Part shown: one piece after another, positions 1 through 6,189 of the stretch
How positions within the stretch are numbered: the first letter of the stretch is position 1
Layout of the letters: each line of letters starts with the position of its first letter
DNA from: an uncultured Microbacteriaceae bacterium
GTDB lineage: Bacteria > Actinomycetota > Actinomycetes > Actinomycetales > Microbacteriaceae
Assembly (NCBI GenBank): GCA_934661165.1
Contig: CAKUJB010000070.1
Span: 1-7,160, forward strand
Direction: 5' to 3'
Length of the DNA: 7,160 nt
Translations under genes and position numbers: made by a program
The notes under the pieces: generated by a model
Told to the model about the DNA's origin: nothing
Databases searched by the model: none
What the model saw: only the letters and a program-made list of their open reading frames with translations

Positions 1-320
<320 letters not shown>

Positions 321-382
321 TTTGGTGTCCTCCTCAGGACTCACGTGCTGGGCCGGAGGGCCTAGCGGTTTGGGACTTGACT

Positions 383-413
383 ATGTTACGGGATTTCGCG
401 GAGTGGCTCTCGA
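383..413 (-). promoter_or_regulatory. Possible internal promoter for tuf in the fusA-tuf gap
   Basis: The 121-nt fusA-tuf spacer (321-441) has a relatively AT-rich patch that reads TAACAT on the minus strand at 383-388, matching the actinobacterial TAnnnT -10 pattern. The best -35 is TCGAGA at 408-413, four of six matches to TTGACA but with a long 19-bp spacer, so this half is weak. Transcription would start near 376, giving a leader of about 55 nt. A separate tuf promoter at this place is known in Streptomyces str operons. I see no convincing terminator after fusA, so read-through from the operon promoter is also expected. Confidence 0.3.
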
Positions 414-441
414 CACCCTGCGGGGAGGTGAGCAGCGGGGG

Positions 442-2559
442 CTACTCGCCCTTCGACTTCTGGACGATCTCGTCGGCCACGTTCTTCGGGACCTCGGAGT
501 AGCTGTCGAACTGCATCGAGTAGACGGCACGACCCGAGGTCTTCGACCGCAGGTCGCCGACGTAGCCGAACATCTCGGACAGCGGCACAAGCGCCCGCAC
601 GACCTTGACCCCCGTGGCGTCCTCCATCGACTGGATCTGGCCGCGGCGGGAGTTCAGGTCGCCAATGACGTCGCCCATGTACTCCTCGGGCGTGCGCACC
701 TCGACCGCCATGAGCGGCTCGAGGAGCACGGGGTTCGCCTTGCGAGCCGCCTCCTTGTACGCCATGGAGCCAGCGATCTTGAACGCCATCTCCGAGGAGT
801 CCACGTCGTGCGACTGGCCGTCGACCAGGGTCGCCTTGACGCCGACGGTCGGGTAGCCCGCGAGCACGCCGACCTGCATCGCGGACTGGATGCCCGCGTC
901 GACCGACGGGATGTACTCGCGCGGGACGCGACCACCGGTGACGGCGTTGACGAACTCGTAGATCGTCTCGCCCTGCACCTCGAGGGGCTCGATGGTGATC
1001 TGCACCTTCGCGAACTGGCCGGAGCCACCCGTCTGCTTCTTGTGCGTGTAGTCGTACTTCTCGACGCTCCGACGGATCGTCTCGCGGTACGCGACCTGCG
1101 GCTTGCCGACGTTCGCCTCGACGTTGAACTCGCGCTTCATGCGGTCGACGAGGATGTCGAGGTGCAGTTCGCCCATGCCCTTGATGACGGTCTGACCCGT
1201 CTCGGGGTTCTGCTCGGTGCGGAAGGTCGGGTCCTCCTCGGCGAGCTTCTGGATCGCGACGCCGAGCTTCTCCTGGTCGGCCTTCGTCTTCGGCTCGATC
1301 GCGACCTCGATGACGGGCTCGGGGAAGGTCATCGACTCGAGGACGACCTGGTGGTCCGGGTCGCTCAGCGTGTCGCCGGTCGTCGTGTCCTTGAGGCCGA
1401 TCACCGCGTAGATGTGGCCCGCGGTCACCGAGTCGACCGGGTTCTCCTTGTTGGCGTGCATCTGGAAGATCTTGCCGATGCGCTCCTTCTTGCCCTTCGT
1501 CGAGTTGACGATCTGGGTGCCGGAGGCGAGCGCGCCGGAGTAGACCCGGATGTACGTGAGGCGACCGAAGAACGGGTGCGTCACGACCTTGAACGCGAGC
1601 GCCGCGAACGGCTCCTTCGCGTCCGCGTGCCGCTCGATGACGACCTCCTCGTCGCGCGGGTCGTGCGCGTCGATCTTCGCGATGTCGAGCGGGGTCGGCA
1701 GGTAGTCGACGACCGCATCGAGCATCGGCTGCACGCCACGGTTCTTGAACGCCGAGCCGCACAGCACGGGGTAGACCTCGCTGTTGACCGTGAGCTTGCG
1801 GATCGCGCCCTTGATCTCGGCGACGGTGAGCGACTCGGGGTCCTCGAGGTACTTCTCGAGGAGCTCCTCGTCGGTCTCCGCGACGGTCTCGAGGAGCTCG
1901 GCGCGGTACTCCGCGGCCTTGTCCTTGAGGTCGGCGGGGATCTCCTGGACCTCGTACGTCGCGCCGAGGCTCACGTCGCCCTTCGAGTCGCCCGGCCACA
2001 CGAGGGCGCGGTTCTCGACGAGGTCGACGACGCCGATGAAGCCGGCCTCCGCGCCGATCGGGATCTGGATGACGAGCGGCTTCGCGCCGAGACGGCTCTT
2101 GATCGTGCCGACGGTGAAGTAGAAGTCCGCGCCGAGCTTGTCCATCTTGTTGACGAAGCAGATGCGCGGGACGTCGTACTTGTCCGCCTGGCGCCACACC
2201 GTCTCCGACTGGGGCTCGACGCCCTCCTTGCCGTCGAAGACCGCGACCGCGCCGTCGAGCACGCGCAGCGAGCGCTCGACCTCGACCGTGAAGTCGACGT
2301 GGCCGGGCGTGTCGATGATGTTGATCTGGGTGCCATTCCAGAAGCACGTCACCGCGGCGGACGTGATCGTGATGCCGCGCTCCTGCTCCTGCGCCATCCA
2401 GTCCGTCGTCGCCGCACCGTCGTGCGTCTCGCCGAGCTTGTGGTTGACCCCGGTGTAGAAGAGGATGCGCTCCGTCGTCGTGGTCTTGCCGGCGTCGATG
2501 TGCGCCATGATGCCGATATTGCGGACCTTCTTGAGGTCGGTCAGCACGTCCTGTGCCAC
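442..2559 (-). CDS. fusA: Elongation factor G
   Basis: EF-G is the GTPase that drives tRNA-mRNA translocation and, with RRF, ribosome recycling in the cytoplasm. The 705 residues match the usual full length (E. coli 704). The G domain shows P-loop AHIDAGKTT at 19-27, RGITI at 61-65, DTPGH at 83-87, NKMD at 137-140 and a later G5-type GSAFKN. Domains II to V follow without a break, including the domain IV segment THKKQTGGSGQFAKV and the domain V segment GDVIGDLNSRRGQI, so the protein is complete. The N-terminus MAQDVLTDLKKVRNIGIMAHIDAGK aligns with other actinobacterial EF-G proteins. The start is GTG (2557-2559) with AAGGA at 2569-2573, nine bases upstream; the stop is TAG. It lies 43 nt after rpsG and before tuf, in canonical str order. 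It looks like the translocating EF-G, not the EF-G2 paralogue, because of its operon position. Confidence 0.98.
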   Translation of the reverse strand: MAQDVLTDLKKVRNIGIMAHIDAGKTTTTERILFYTGVNHKLGETHDGAATTDWMAQEQERGITITSAAVTCFWNGTQINIIDTPGHVDFTVEVERSLRVLDGAVAVFDGKEGVEPQSETVWRQADKYDVPRICFVNKMDKLGADFYFTVGTIKSRLGAKPLVIQIPIGAEAGFIGVVDLVENRALVWPGDSKGDVSLGATYEVQEIPADLKDKAAEYRAELLETVAETDEELLEKYLEDPESLTVAEIKGAIRKLTVNSEVYPVLCGSAFKNRGVQPMLDAVVDYLPTPLDIAKIDAHDPRDEEVVIERHADAKEPFAALAFKVVTHPFFGRLTYIRVYSGALASGTQIVNSTKGKKERIGKIFQMHANKENPVDSVTAGHIYAVIGLKDTTTGDTLSDPDHQVVLESMTFPEPVIEVAIEPKTKADQEKLGVAIQKLAEEDPTFRTEQNPETGQTVIKGMGELHLDILVDRMKREFNVEANVGKPQVAYRETIRRSVEKYDYTHKKQTGGSGQFAKVQITIEPLEVQGETIYEFVNAVTGGRVPREYIPSVDAGIQSAMQVGVLAGYPTVGVKATLVDGQSHDVDSSEMAFKIAGSMAYKEAARKANPVLLEPLMAVEVRTPEEYMGDVIGDLNSRRGQIQSMEDATGVKVVRALVPLSEMFGYVGDLRSKTSGRAVYSMQFDSYSEVPKNVADEIVQKSKGE

Positions 2560-2602
2560 TGGGTGTCGTCCTTACGGTTCGAGAGGAATGCGGGGGTTGG
2601 GT

Positions 2603-3073
2603 CTACCAGCGGTAGTGCGCGAAGGCGCGGTTCGACTCGGCCATCTTGTGGGTGTCCTCGCGGCGCTTGACCGCGGCACCGAGGCCGTTCGAGGCGTCGA
2701 GGATCTCGTTCGTGAGGCGCTCGGTCATCGTCTTCTCACGACGGCCCTTCGCGTAGCTCACGAGCCAGCGCAGCGCGAGGGTGTTCGCGCGGTGCGGCTT
2801 CACCTCGACGGGCACCTGGTAGGTCGAGCCGCCGACGCGGCGGGACTTGACCTCGATGGTCGGGCGGACGTTGTCGAGCGCCTTCTTCAGCGTCGCGACG
2901 GGGTCGTTCGAGGACTTCGCCTCGACGGCCGCGAGCGCGCCGTAGACGATGCGCTGCGCGAGGTCCTTCTTGCCGTCGACGAGGATCTTGTTGACGAGCT
3001 GGCTGACGACCGGCGAGCTGTACACCGGGTCTGCGATCACGGGGCGCTTCGGCGCCGGTCCCTTGCGCGGCAT
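2603..3073 (-). CDS. rpsG: 30S ribosomal protein S7
   Basis: S7 is a primary 16S rRNA-binding protein that nucleates assembly of the 30S head and lines the E site and mRNA exit. The 156-residue product is full length and begins MPRKGPAPKRPVIADPVYSS. The conserved core VKSRRVGGSTYQVPVEV is at about 76-91 and the family's C-terminus THKMAESNRAFAHYRW at 141-156. The ATG (3071-3073) shares one base with the rpsL stop (TAATG), so the two are almost surely translationally coupled. A GGAG at 3085-3088 inside the end of rpsL can act as Shine-Dalgarno. In E. coli, S7 represses its own operon by binding the longer rpsL-rpsG spacer. With a one-base overlap there is no room for that site, so any feedback must work otherwise. 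Confidence 0.98.
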   Translation of the reverse strand: MPRKGPAPKRPVIADPVYSSPVVSQLVNKILVDGKKDLAQRIVYGALAAVEAKSSNDPVATLKKALDNVRPTIEVKSRRVGGSTYQVPVEVKPHRANTLALRWLVSYAKGRREKTMTERLTNEILDASNGLGAAVKRREDTHKMAESNRAFAHYRW

Positions 3074-3450
3074 TACTTCTTCTTCTCCAGCTTGGCGCCG
3101 TAGCGGCTGCGAGCCTGCTTGCGGTTCTTGACGGCCTGGGTGTCCAGGGCGCCGCGGACGATCTTGTAGCGCACGCCGGGGAGGTCCTTCACACGACCGC
3201 CGCGCACGAGCACCATGGAGTGCTCCTGGAGGTTGTGCCCCTCGCCCGGGATGTAGGCGGTGACCTCGGTGCCGTTCGAGAGCTTGACGCGCGCGACCTT
3301 GCGGAGCGCCGAGTTCGGCTTCCTCGGCGTGGTGGTGTACACGCGCGTGCAGGTCCCCCGCTGCTGCGGGTTGGACTGCAGCGCCGGCGCCTTGGTCTTC
3401 GCGACCTTCGGCGAGCGGCCCTTGCGGACCAGCTGCTGAATAGTGGGCAC
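3073..3450 (-). CDS. rpsL: 30S ribosomal protein S12, with Arg at residue 43
   Basis: S12 sits at the decoding centre and controls translational accuracy; it is the classical streptomycin-resistance locus. The 125-residue product (E. coli 124) runs from MPTIQQLVRKGRSPKVAKTK to a lysine-rich end and keeps the loops TTTPRKPNSALRK (39-51) and GEGHNLQEHSMV (69-80), plus VRGGRVKDLPGVRY (82-95). Residue 43 is Arg, codon AGG at 3322-3324, where E. coli and M. tuberculosis have Lys; Lys88, the other resistance site, is kept. The start is GTG (3448-3450). An in-frame extension upstream exists but has no S12 similarity and reaches back to the promoter, so it was rejected. The Shine-Dalgarno is weak (AGAAAGAAG, 3455-3463), unusual for so highly expressed a gene. 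It is the first gene of the str operon. Confidence 0.98.
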   Translation of the reverse strand: MPTIQQLVRKGRSPKVAKTKAPALQSNPQQRGTCTRVYTTTPRKPNSALRKVARVKLSNGTEVTAYIPGEGHNLQEHSMVLVRGGRVKDLPGVRYKIVRGALDTQAVKNRKQARSRYGAKLEKKK

Positions 3451-3638
3451 AGTTCTTCTTTCTCGGTTTCGTCTGCTGCACGGTGACAGCGCGACTCGTG
3501 TGAATCGCAGCACCCGCCCGTCGCGACGAGGTGTCGGACGTTCGCGGCGGGTATGCCGTGGGGGAGGTCCCGGAGTGGTCCAAGGCTCCCGTGTGCTCCT
3601 GTCGCTCCACCGCGGTCGCGACGGGGCGCCAAGGGCGA
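3451..3638 (-). promoter_or_regulatory. Long 5' leader of the str operon (no gene seen)
   Basis: From the predicted transcription start (about 3638) to the rpsL GTG there are about 190 nt with no recognisable gene. The 5' part can form GTCGC/GCGAC pairing (3618-3622 with 3601-3605) around an inner CCGCGG, and the self-complementary 8-mer GTCGCGAC occurs twice (3520-3527 and 3615-3622). No U-tract terminator and no known riboswitch or r-protein leader motif was recognised. The length, and the weak Shine-Dalgarno at its end, make a control role possible, but that is inference; it could also just be untranslated spacer. The extent depends on the promoter call. Confidence 0.5.
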
Positions 3639-3644
3639 CGTTCA

Positions 3645-3673
3645 AGAGTACCCGCTGGCCGACGCCCGGTCAA
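3645..3673 (-). promoter_or_regulatory. Main promoter of the str operon (rpsL-rpsG-fusA-tuf)
   Basis: On the minus strand, TTGACC (3668-3673) and TACTCT (3645-3650) are separated by exactly 17 bp. They match the vegetative sigma consensus TTGACA/TATAAT at five and four of six positions; this is the best promoter match I found in the window. Transcription should start near 3638. A strong housekeeping promoter is what a ribosomal protein operon needs, and no other gene stands between this site and rpsL. Confidence 0.8.
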
Positions 3674-3686
3674 TTCTGGCCGGGAC

Positions 3687-3701
3687 GGCACCCCCGGTGC
3701 C
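3687..3701. repeat. Short inverted repeat between the divergent promoters
   Basis: GGCACC and GGTGCC form a perfect 6-bp inverted repeat around CCC, centred at 3694. It lies where the -35 of the plus-strand FHA-gene promoter would be and about 55 bp upstream of the str transcription start. That is a plausible site for a dimeric regulator, but six GC-rich pairs may arise by chance. Confidence 0.35.
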
Positions 3702-3707
3702 CCCGGA

Positions 3708-3713
3708 TACGCT
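3708..3713 (+). promoter_or_regulatory. -10 element for the FHA gene, predicting a leaderless mRNA
   Basis: TACGCT fits TAnnnT and ends 6 nt before the GTG at 3720-3722. A transcript starting 7 nt downstream of the hexamer would therefore begin exactly at the start codon. This spacing is the known signature of leaderless transcripts in actinobacteria. No Shine-Dalgarno precedes the GTG, which agrees. The -35 region (3685-3690) has no consensus. Confidence 0.6.
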
Positions 3714-3719
3714 GGGCGC

Positions 3720-4622
3720 GTGTTCGAGTACGTGGTCCCCGCCGACGGCGGGGCGGGCTACTGCCTCGCCGGCGGCCGCCATCTGCTCGCGATCGCCGAC
3801 GGACTGCAGTCTCGCAATCCTCGCCTCTGGTCGCTGCTCGGCGAGCCGGACACGCGCCTCGAGGACCTCTTCGACGCGCTTGCCGGCCAGGGGGTGTCGG
3901 CGGCGCCCGAGTTCGCGATCGCGGAGATCGTCGATGCGGCGGCGCGCGAGGTGCGCGCCCTCGTCCACGGTGACGCGATCGCGCAGGCGCACGGCGCGCC
4001 GATCTCCGGCGCGGGACTCGCGACGTGGCGGGAGTCGACGTGGCACGGCGTCGACGGGCTCATGATCGGCCTCGCCTCCGCACGGCCCGGCGTCGAGACG
4101 CTGCCGCTCACCGCCGGCGTCGTGCGCGCCGACTGGGTCCGCTGGCGGCCGCGCGACGAGGCTGCCGCGGGCGCGGCCGAGACCCGGGCCCAGGAGTTCC
4201 CGTCCACCGCGGAGCCGACCGCCCGCACGGCACCGGACGCAGCGCCCGAGCCGGCCGACCGGCCCGTCGCGACCCCGGCGATCCGCCTCGGCGACGGCGA
4301 GCCGCTCGGCCTCGAGCTGCCGATCGTCCTCGGGCGCCGGCCCGAGGCGGGGCTCACCGAGGCGGGCGCGCCGACGGTCCCCGTCGCGGTCGTCTCGCCT
4401 CGGCGGCTCGTGTCGGGCGTGCACCTGCTCGTCGAGCGCGAGGGGGCCGGCGTGCGACTCCGCGACCTCGGGGCGAAGAACGGCTCGCTCGTGCGTCGCC
4501 CGGACGGGTCCCGCGTGCTGCTGCGCGACGGCGAGCAGCTCACCGTGCCGATCGGCACGCGGGTCGAACTCGGCGACGACGTCGTGCTCGAGGTCGTCGA
4601 GCGACCCGACGCGCAGGGCTGA
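3720..4622 (+). CDS. FHA domain protein of unknown function
   Basis: The 300-residue product has three parts. Residues 1-142 form a compact, unrecognised domain (MFEYVVPADGGAGYCLAGGR...). Residues 143-185 are an Ala/Pro/Thr-rich linker. Residues about 188-295 form a forkhead-associated domain. FHA hallmarks are visible: GR at 205-206, S232-x-x-H235, and GAKNGS at 251-256 in place of the usual GSTNG. FHA domains bind phosphothreonine peptides, usually on Ser/Thr kinase substrates; no kinase is seen here, so the partner is unknown. No signal peptide or membrane segment is apparent, so it is probably cytoplasmic. The GTG at 3720 is chosen because a -10 element sits one leaderless spacing upstream. 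The frame is open back to 3531, but that part overlaps the str leader and reads as noise. The gene is divergent from rpsL and convergent with the membrane-protein gene. Confidence 0.85.
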   Translation: MFEYVVPADGGAGYCLAGGRHLLAIADGLQSRNPRLWSLLGEPDTRLEDLFDALAGQGVSAAPEFAIAEIVDAAAREVRALVHGDAIAQAHGAPISGAGLATWRESTWHGVDGLMIGLASARPGVETLPLTAGVVRADWVRWRPRDEAAAGAAETRAQEFPSTAEPTARTAPDAAPEPADRPVATPAIRLGDGEPLGLELPIVLGRRPEAGLTEAGAPTVPVAVVSPRRLVSGVHLLVEREGAGVRLRDLGAKNGSLVRRPDGSRVLLRDGEQLTVPIGTRVELGDDVVLEVVERPDAQG

Positions 4623-4638
4623 GGCGCGGGCCTCAGCC
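4617..4638. terminator. Bidirectional hairpin containing both stop codons
   Basis: GGCTGAGGC (4617-4625) and GCCTCAGCC (4630-4638) form a perfect 9-bp inverted repeat with a 4-nt loop. The TGA of the FHA gene (4620-4622) lies in one arm and the TGA of the opposing gene (4633-4635, read on minus) in the other, at mirror positions. No T-tract follows on either strand. That is common for GC-rich actinobacterial hairpins, but makes termination efficiency uncertain. Confidence 0.7.
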
Positions 4639-5481
4639 GCCGTAGCGGGCCCGGAAGTCCGCGATGTCCTGGTCGTACGCCTCGCGCGCGGCGCGGTTAC
4701 GAGCCGTGACGCGGCGCCCCCGGAGCGCGACGAGCGAGCCCCACCACACCGCGACCTCGCGCGCGATGATCGCCGCGATGATGACGAACGGCGCCTGCAG
4801 GCCCTCGCTGATCGAGTGCGACTGCGCCGCCCGCGACCACTCGTCGATGAGCGCGTCGCCCGCGGCGGTGCCGAAGTACACGGCGATGCCGACGACGAGG
4901 CTGCCGAGGATGTACGACCACCAGCCCGCGCGGTTGACGAGCAGGACGAGGAGCACGAAGACGACGGCGAAGAGGATGACCGGCAGGTAGAAGTGCCAGT
5001 CCTGGAGGAAGGCGACGCCGCCGCGGCCCGCGAGGTACTCGAGCAGCCAGCCGACCCCGACGAGGATGCCGCCGTAGACGACGGCGCCCGCGAGCGCGAG
5101 GAGCGCGCCGATCCCGCGGTTGCCGCGCCGGACGGGCGCCTGCGGCGCCTCGACGACGACATACTGCGGCGCGGCGTCGGCCGTGCCGTCCATCTGCCAC
5201 TGCGCCGGCGGGACGGTGTCGGCGACCGGCTCCGCACCCACCGGGCCGGTCGCGGCGGACGCGGCCGCCGCCGCGGCGAGCGACTCGCTCGCCTGCGCCG
5301 CCGGATCGACGGTCTCGACCGTCTCGGTCTCGATGAGCTCGGCCTCGACGACCTCCTCCGCGGGCGCCTCGGTGGTCGTCAACGGGTCGGCGGGGCTCGC
5401 CGACGCCTCGTCGGCGGTCGCGCTCGGCTCGGCCGCGCCCGACGCGGCTGCCTCGTGCGGTTCGTGCTGGTCGTCGGCCAT
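4633..5481 (-). CDS. Four-pass membrane protein with acidic N-terminal tail
   Basis: I do not recognise this 282-residue protein. Residues 1-115 are low-complexity, rich in Ala, Glu and Thr (for example EEVVEAELIETETVETVDP at 42-60), and probably disordered. Four hydrophobic segments follow at about 123-148, 163-183, 187-206 and 229-252. The basic RRGNR before the first and the RGRRVTARNR after the last place both ends in the cytoplasm under the positive-inside rule, consistent with four passes. No catalytic motif or signal peptide is visible. The ATG (5479-5481) has GGGAGG at 5486-5491, an SD with a short 4-nt gap. A -10-like TAGACT sits at 5510-5515. It converges on the FHA gene with 10 nt between stops and follows the PilO-like gene after 81 nt. 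A link to either neighbour is not shown by the sequence. Confidence 0.85.
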   Translation of the reverse strand: MADDQHEPHEAAASGAAEPSATADEASASPADPLTTTEAPAEEVVEAELIETETVETVDPAAQASESLAAAAAASAATGPVGAEPVADTVPPAQWQMDGTADAAPQYVVVEAPQAPVRRGNRGIGALLALAGAVVYGGILVGVGWLLEYLAGRGGVAFLQDWHFYLPVILFAVVFVLLVLLVNRAGWWSYILGSLVVGIAVYFGTAAGDALIDEWSRAAQSHSISEGLQAPFVIIAAIIAREVAVWWGSLVALRGRRVTARNRAAREAYDQDIADFRARYGG

Positions 5482-5510
5482 GACGCCTCCCGTGGTCGGA
5501 TTTGGCGTCA
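5481..5510. repeat. 7-bp inverted repeat over the leader of the membrane-protein gene
   Basis: TGACGCC (5481-5487) and GGCGTCA (5504-5510) are perfect inverted copies 16 bp apart. One arm covers the end of the Shine-Dalgarno and the first base of the start codon; the other abuts the -10-like hexamer. It could be an operator. If transcription starts upstream of 5510, it could instead be an RNA stem hiding the ribosome binding site. Confidence 0.4.
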
Positions 5511-5515
5511 GTCTA
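5510..5515 (-). promoter_or_regulatory. Possible -10 element for the membrane-protein gene
   Basis: TAGACT on the minus strand fits TAnnnT and would start transcription near 5503, about 22 nt before the ATG. No -35 match is found at 16-18 bp upstream, so the call rests on the hexamer, its position and the hairpin that separates this gene from the pil genes. Confidence 0.4.
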
Positions 5516-5539
5516 CGATCCGGTGCCGCGGACGCGCCG

Positions 5540-5565
5540 TAGGCGGGCCGGGACTCCCGCGCCTA
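5540..5565 (-). terminator. Candidate hairpin at the end of the pil genes
   Basis: On the minus strand TAGGCG (5560-5565) pairs with CGCCTA (5540-5545). Inside it CGGG pairs with CCCG around an AGT loop, leaving a 3-nt bulge on the 3' side. The outer stem begins with the TAG stop of the PilO-like gene. No U-tract follows, so termination is plausible but unproven. Confidence 0.45.
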
Positions 5566-6189
5566 GCGTCCCTCGAGCAGCGCGACATCGGCCGCCTCGC
5601 GCGGCAGGAAATAGAGCTCGGCGACGAGGCGCTGCGTCGCCGCCTCGGCCATCGAGCCCGACACGACGAGGTAGATGCGCGGCGCGGCCGAGAGCCGGCT
5701 GATGACGTCGAGGGTCTGCTCGTGGCTGTCCGCGCTGAACTCGATCGACGCCGTCGCGACGACGAGCCCCGCCTCGCCCGCAGCGAGGAGCGCCTCGGGG
5801 GTGTTCGCGGGCGCGAGCCTCTCCGGCAGGACGGCGGCACTCGGCGTGCCGACGAAGGCGGTCGGCGCCGTCACCGCGACGCGCACGAGCGTCGCGCCCG
5901 CGCCGCCGACGATGCGCTCGAGCTCGCGATAGATCGCCGCCTCGTCGAATGCGTGGGGCAGCTGCGTCGTGAGGTCGCGCGCCTCGCGCTCGAGCGCCCC
6001 GACGTCGAGCTCGGTCATCGCGCGGATGTCGGCGGCGATGAGCTCGTGCTGCGCCTCGACGGCGGCGAGCTCGTCCTCGTCGGCCGCGACCGACGCGAGC
6101 ACGGGCTGGACGACGAGGAACCAGCCGGCGGCGAGGATGCCGAGCACGAGCAGCACACCGACGACCTGCCAGAGGGCTTTCGCGTTCAC
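5563..6189 (-). CDS. pilO: PilO-like type IV pilus assembly protein
   Basis: PilO-family proteins are bitopic inner-membrane proteins that pair with PilN and link the cytoplasmic PilM ring to the rest of the type IV pilus machine. The 208 residues show a short cytoplasmic start, one membrane helix at about 8-28, a helical, charged, probably coiled-coil stretch at 33-78, and an alpha/beta C-terminal region (about 85-208), the layout of PilO. There is no strong signature motif, so the call rests on architecture and on the PilN-like gene next door. The GTG (6187-6189) overlaps the upstream stop as GTGA and has GAGGGGG at 6197-6203 as Shine-Dalgarno. An in-frame start at 6330 would overlap the PilN-like gene by 145 nt and adds an Arg-rich shadow sequence, so it was rejected. 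The gene ends the visible pil cluster. Confidence 0.72.
   Translation of the reverse strand: MNAKALWQVVGVLLVLGILAAGWFLVVQPVLASVAADEDELAAVEAQHELIAADIRAMTELDVGALEREARDLTTQLPHAFDEAAIYRELERIVGGAGATLVRVAVTAPTAFVGTPSAAVLPERLAPANTPEALLAAGEAGLVVATASIEFSADSHEQTLDVISRLSAAPRIYLVVSGSMAEAATQRLVAELYFLPREAADVALLEGR

Noticed and set aside
1840..1905. Repeated GAGGAGCTC/CTCGAGG strings inside fusA
   Set aside because: They encode runs of Glu and Leu (LLETVAETDEELLEKYLEDPE) and are explained by the protein and codon bias.
3451..3645. In-frame upstream extensions of S12 on the minus strand (TTG at 3645)
   Set aside because: The TTG overlaps the predicted -10 and the extra 65 residues have no S12 counterpart. 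GTG at 3450 gives the family's normal N-terminus.
3562..3650. tRNA-like stretch in the rpsL leader (GGAGTGGTCCAAGG resembles a class II tRNA D-arm)
   Set aside because: No matching 3' acceptor strand for the GGGGGAG start, no anticodon stem-loop, and no T-arm: GTTCAAGA at 3640-3647 has no paired stem. It also overlaps the str promoter.
2603..3691. 362-residue reading of rpsG with a long N-terminal extension
   Set aside because: The extension is rpsL read in another frame. S7 starts at the ATG at 3071-3073 and has its normal 156 residues.
3531..3719. In-frame N-terminal extension of the FHA protein from a GTG at 3531
   Set aside because: It overlaps the str leader and promoter, has no Shine-Dalgarno, and the peptide is low-information. 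The leaderless GTG at 3720 fits better.
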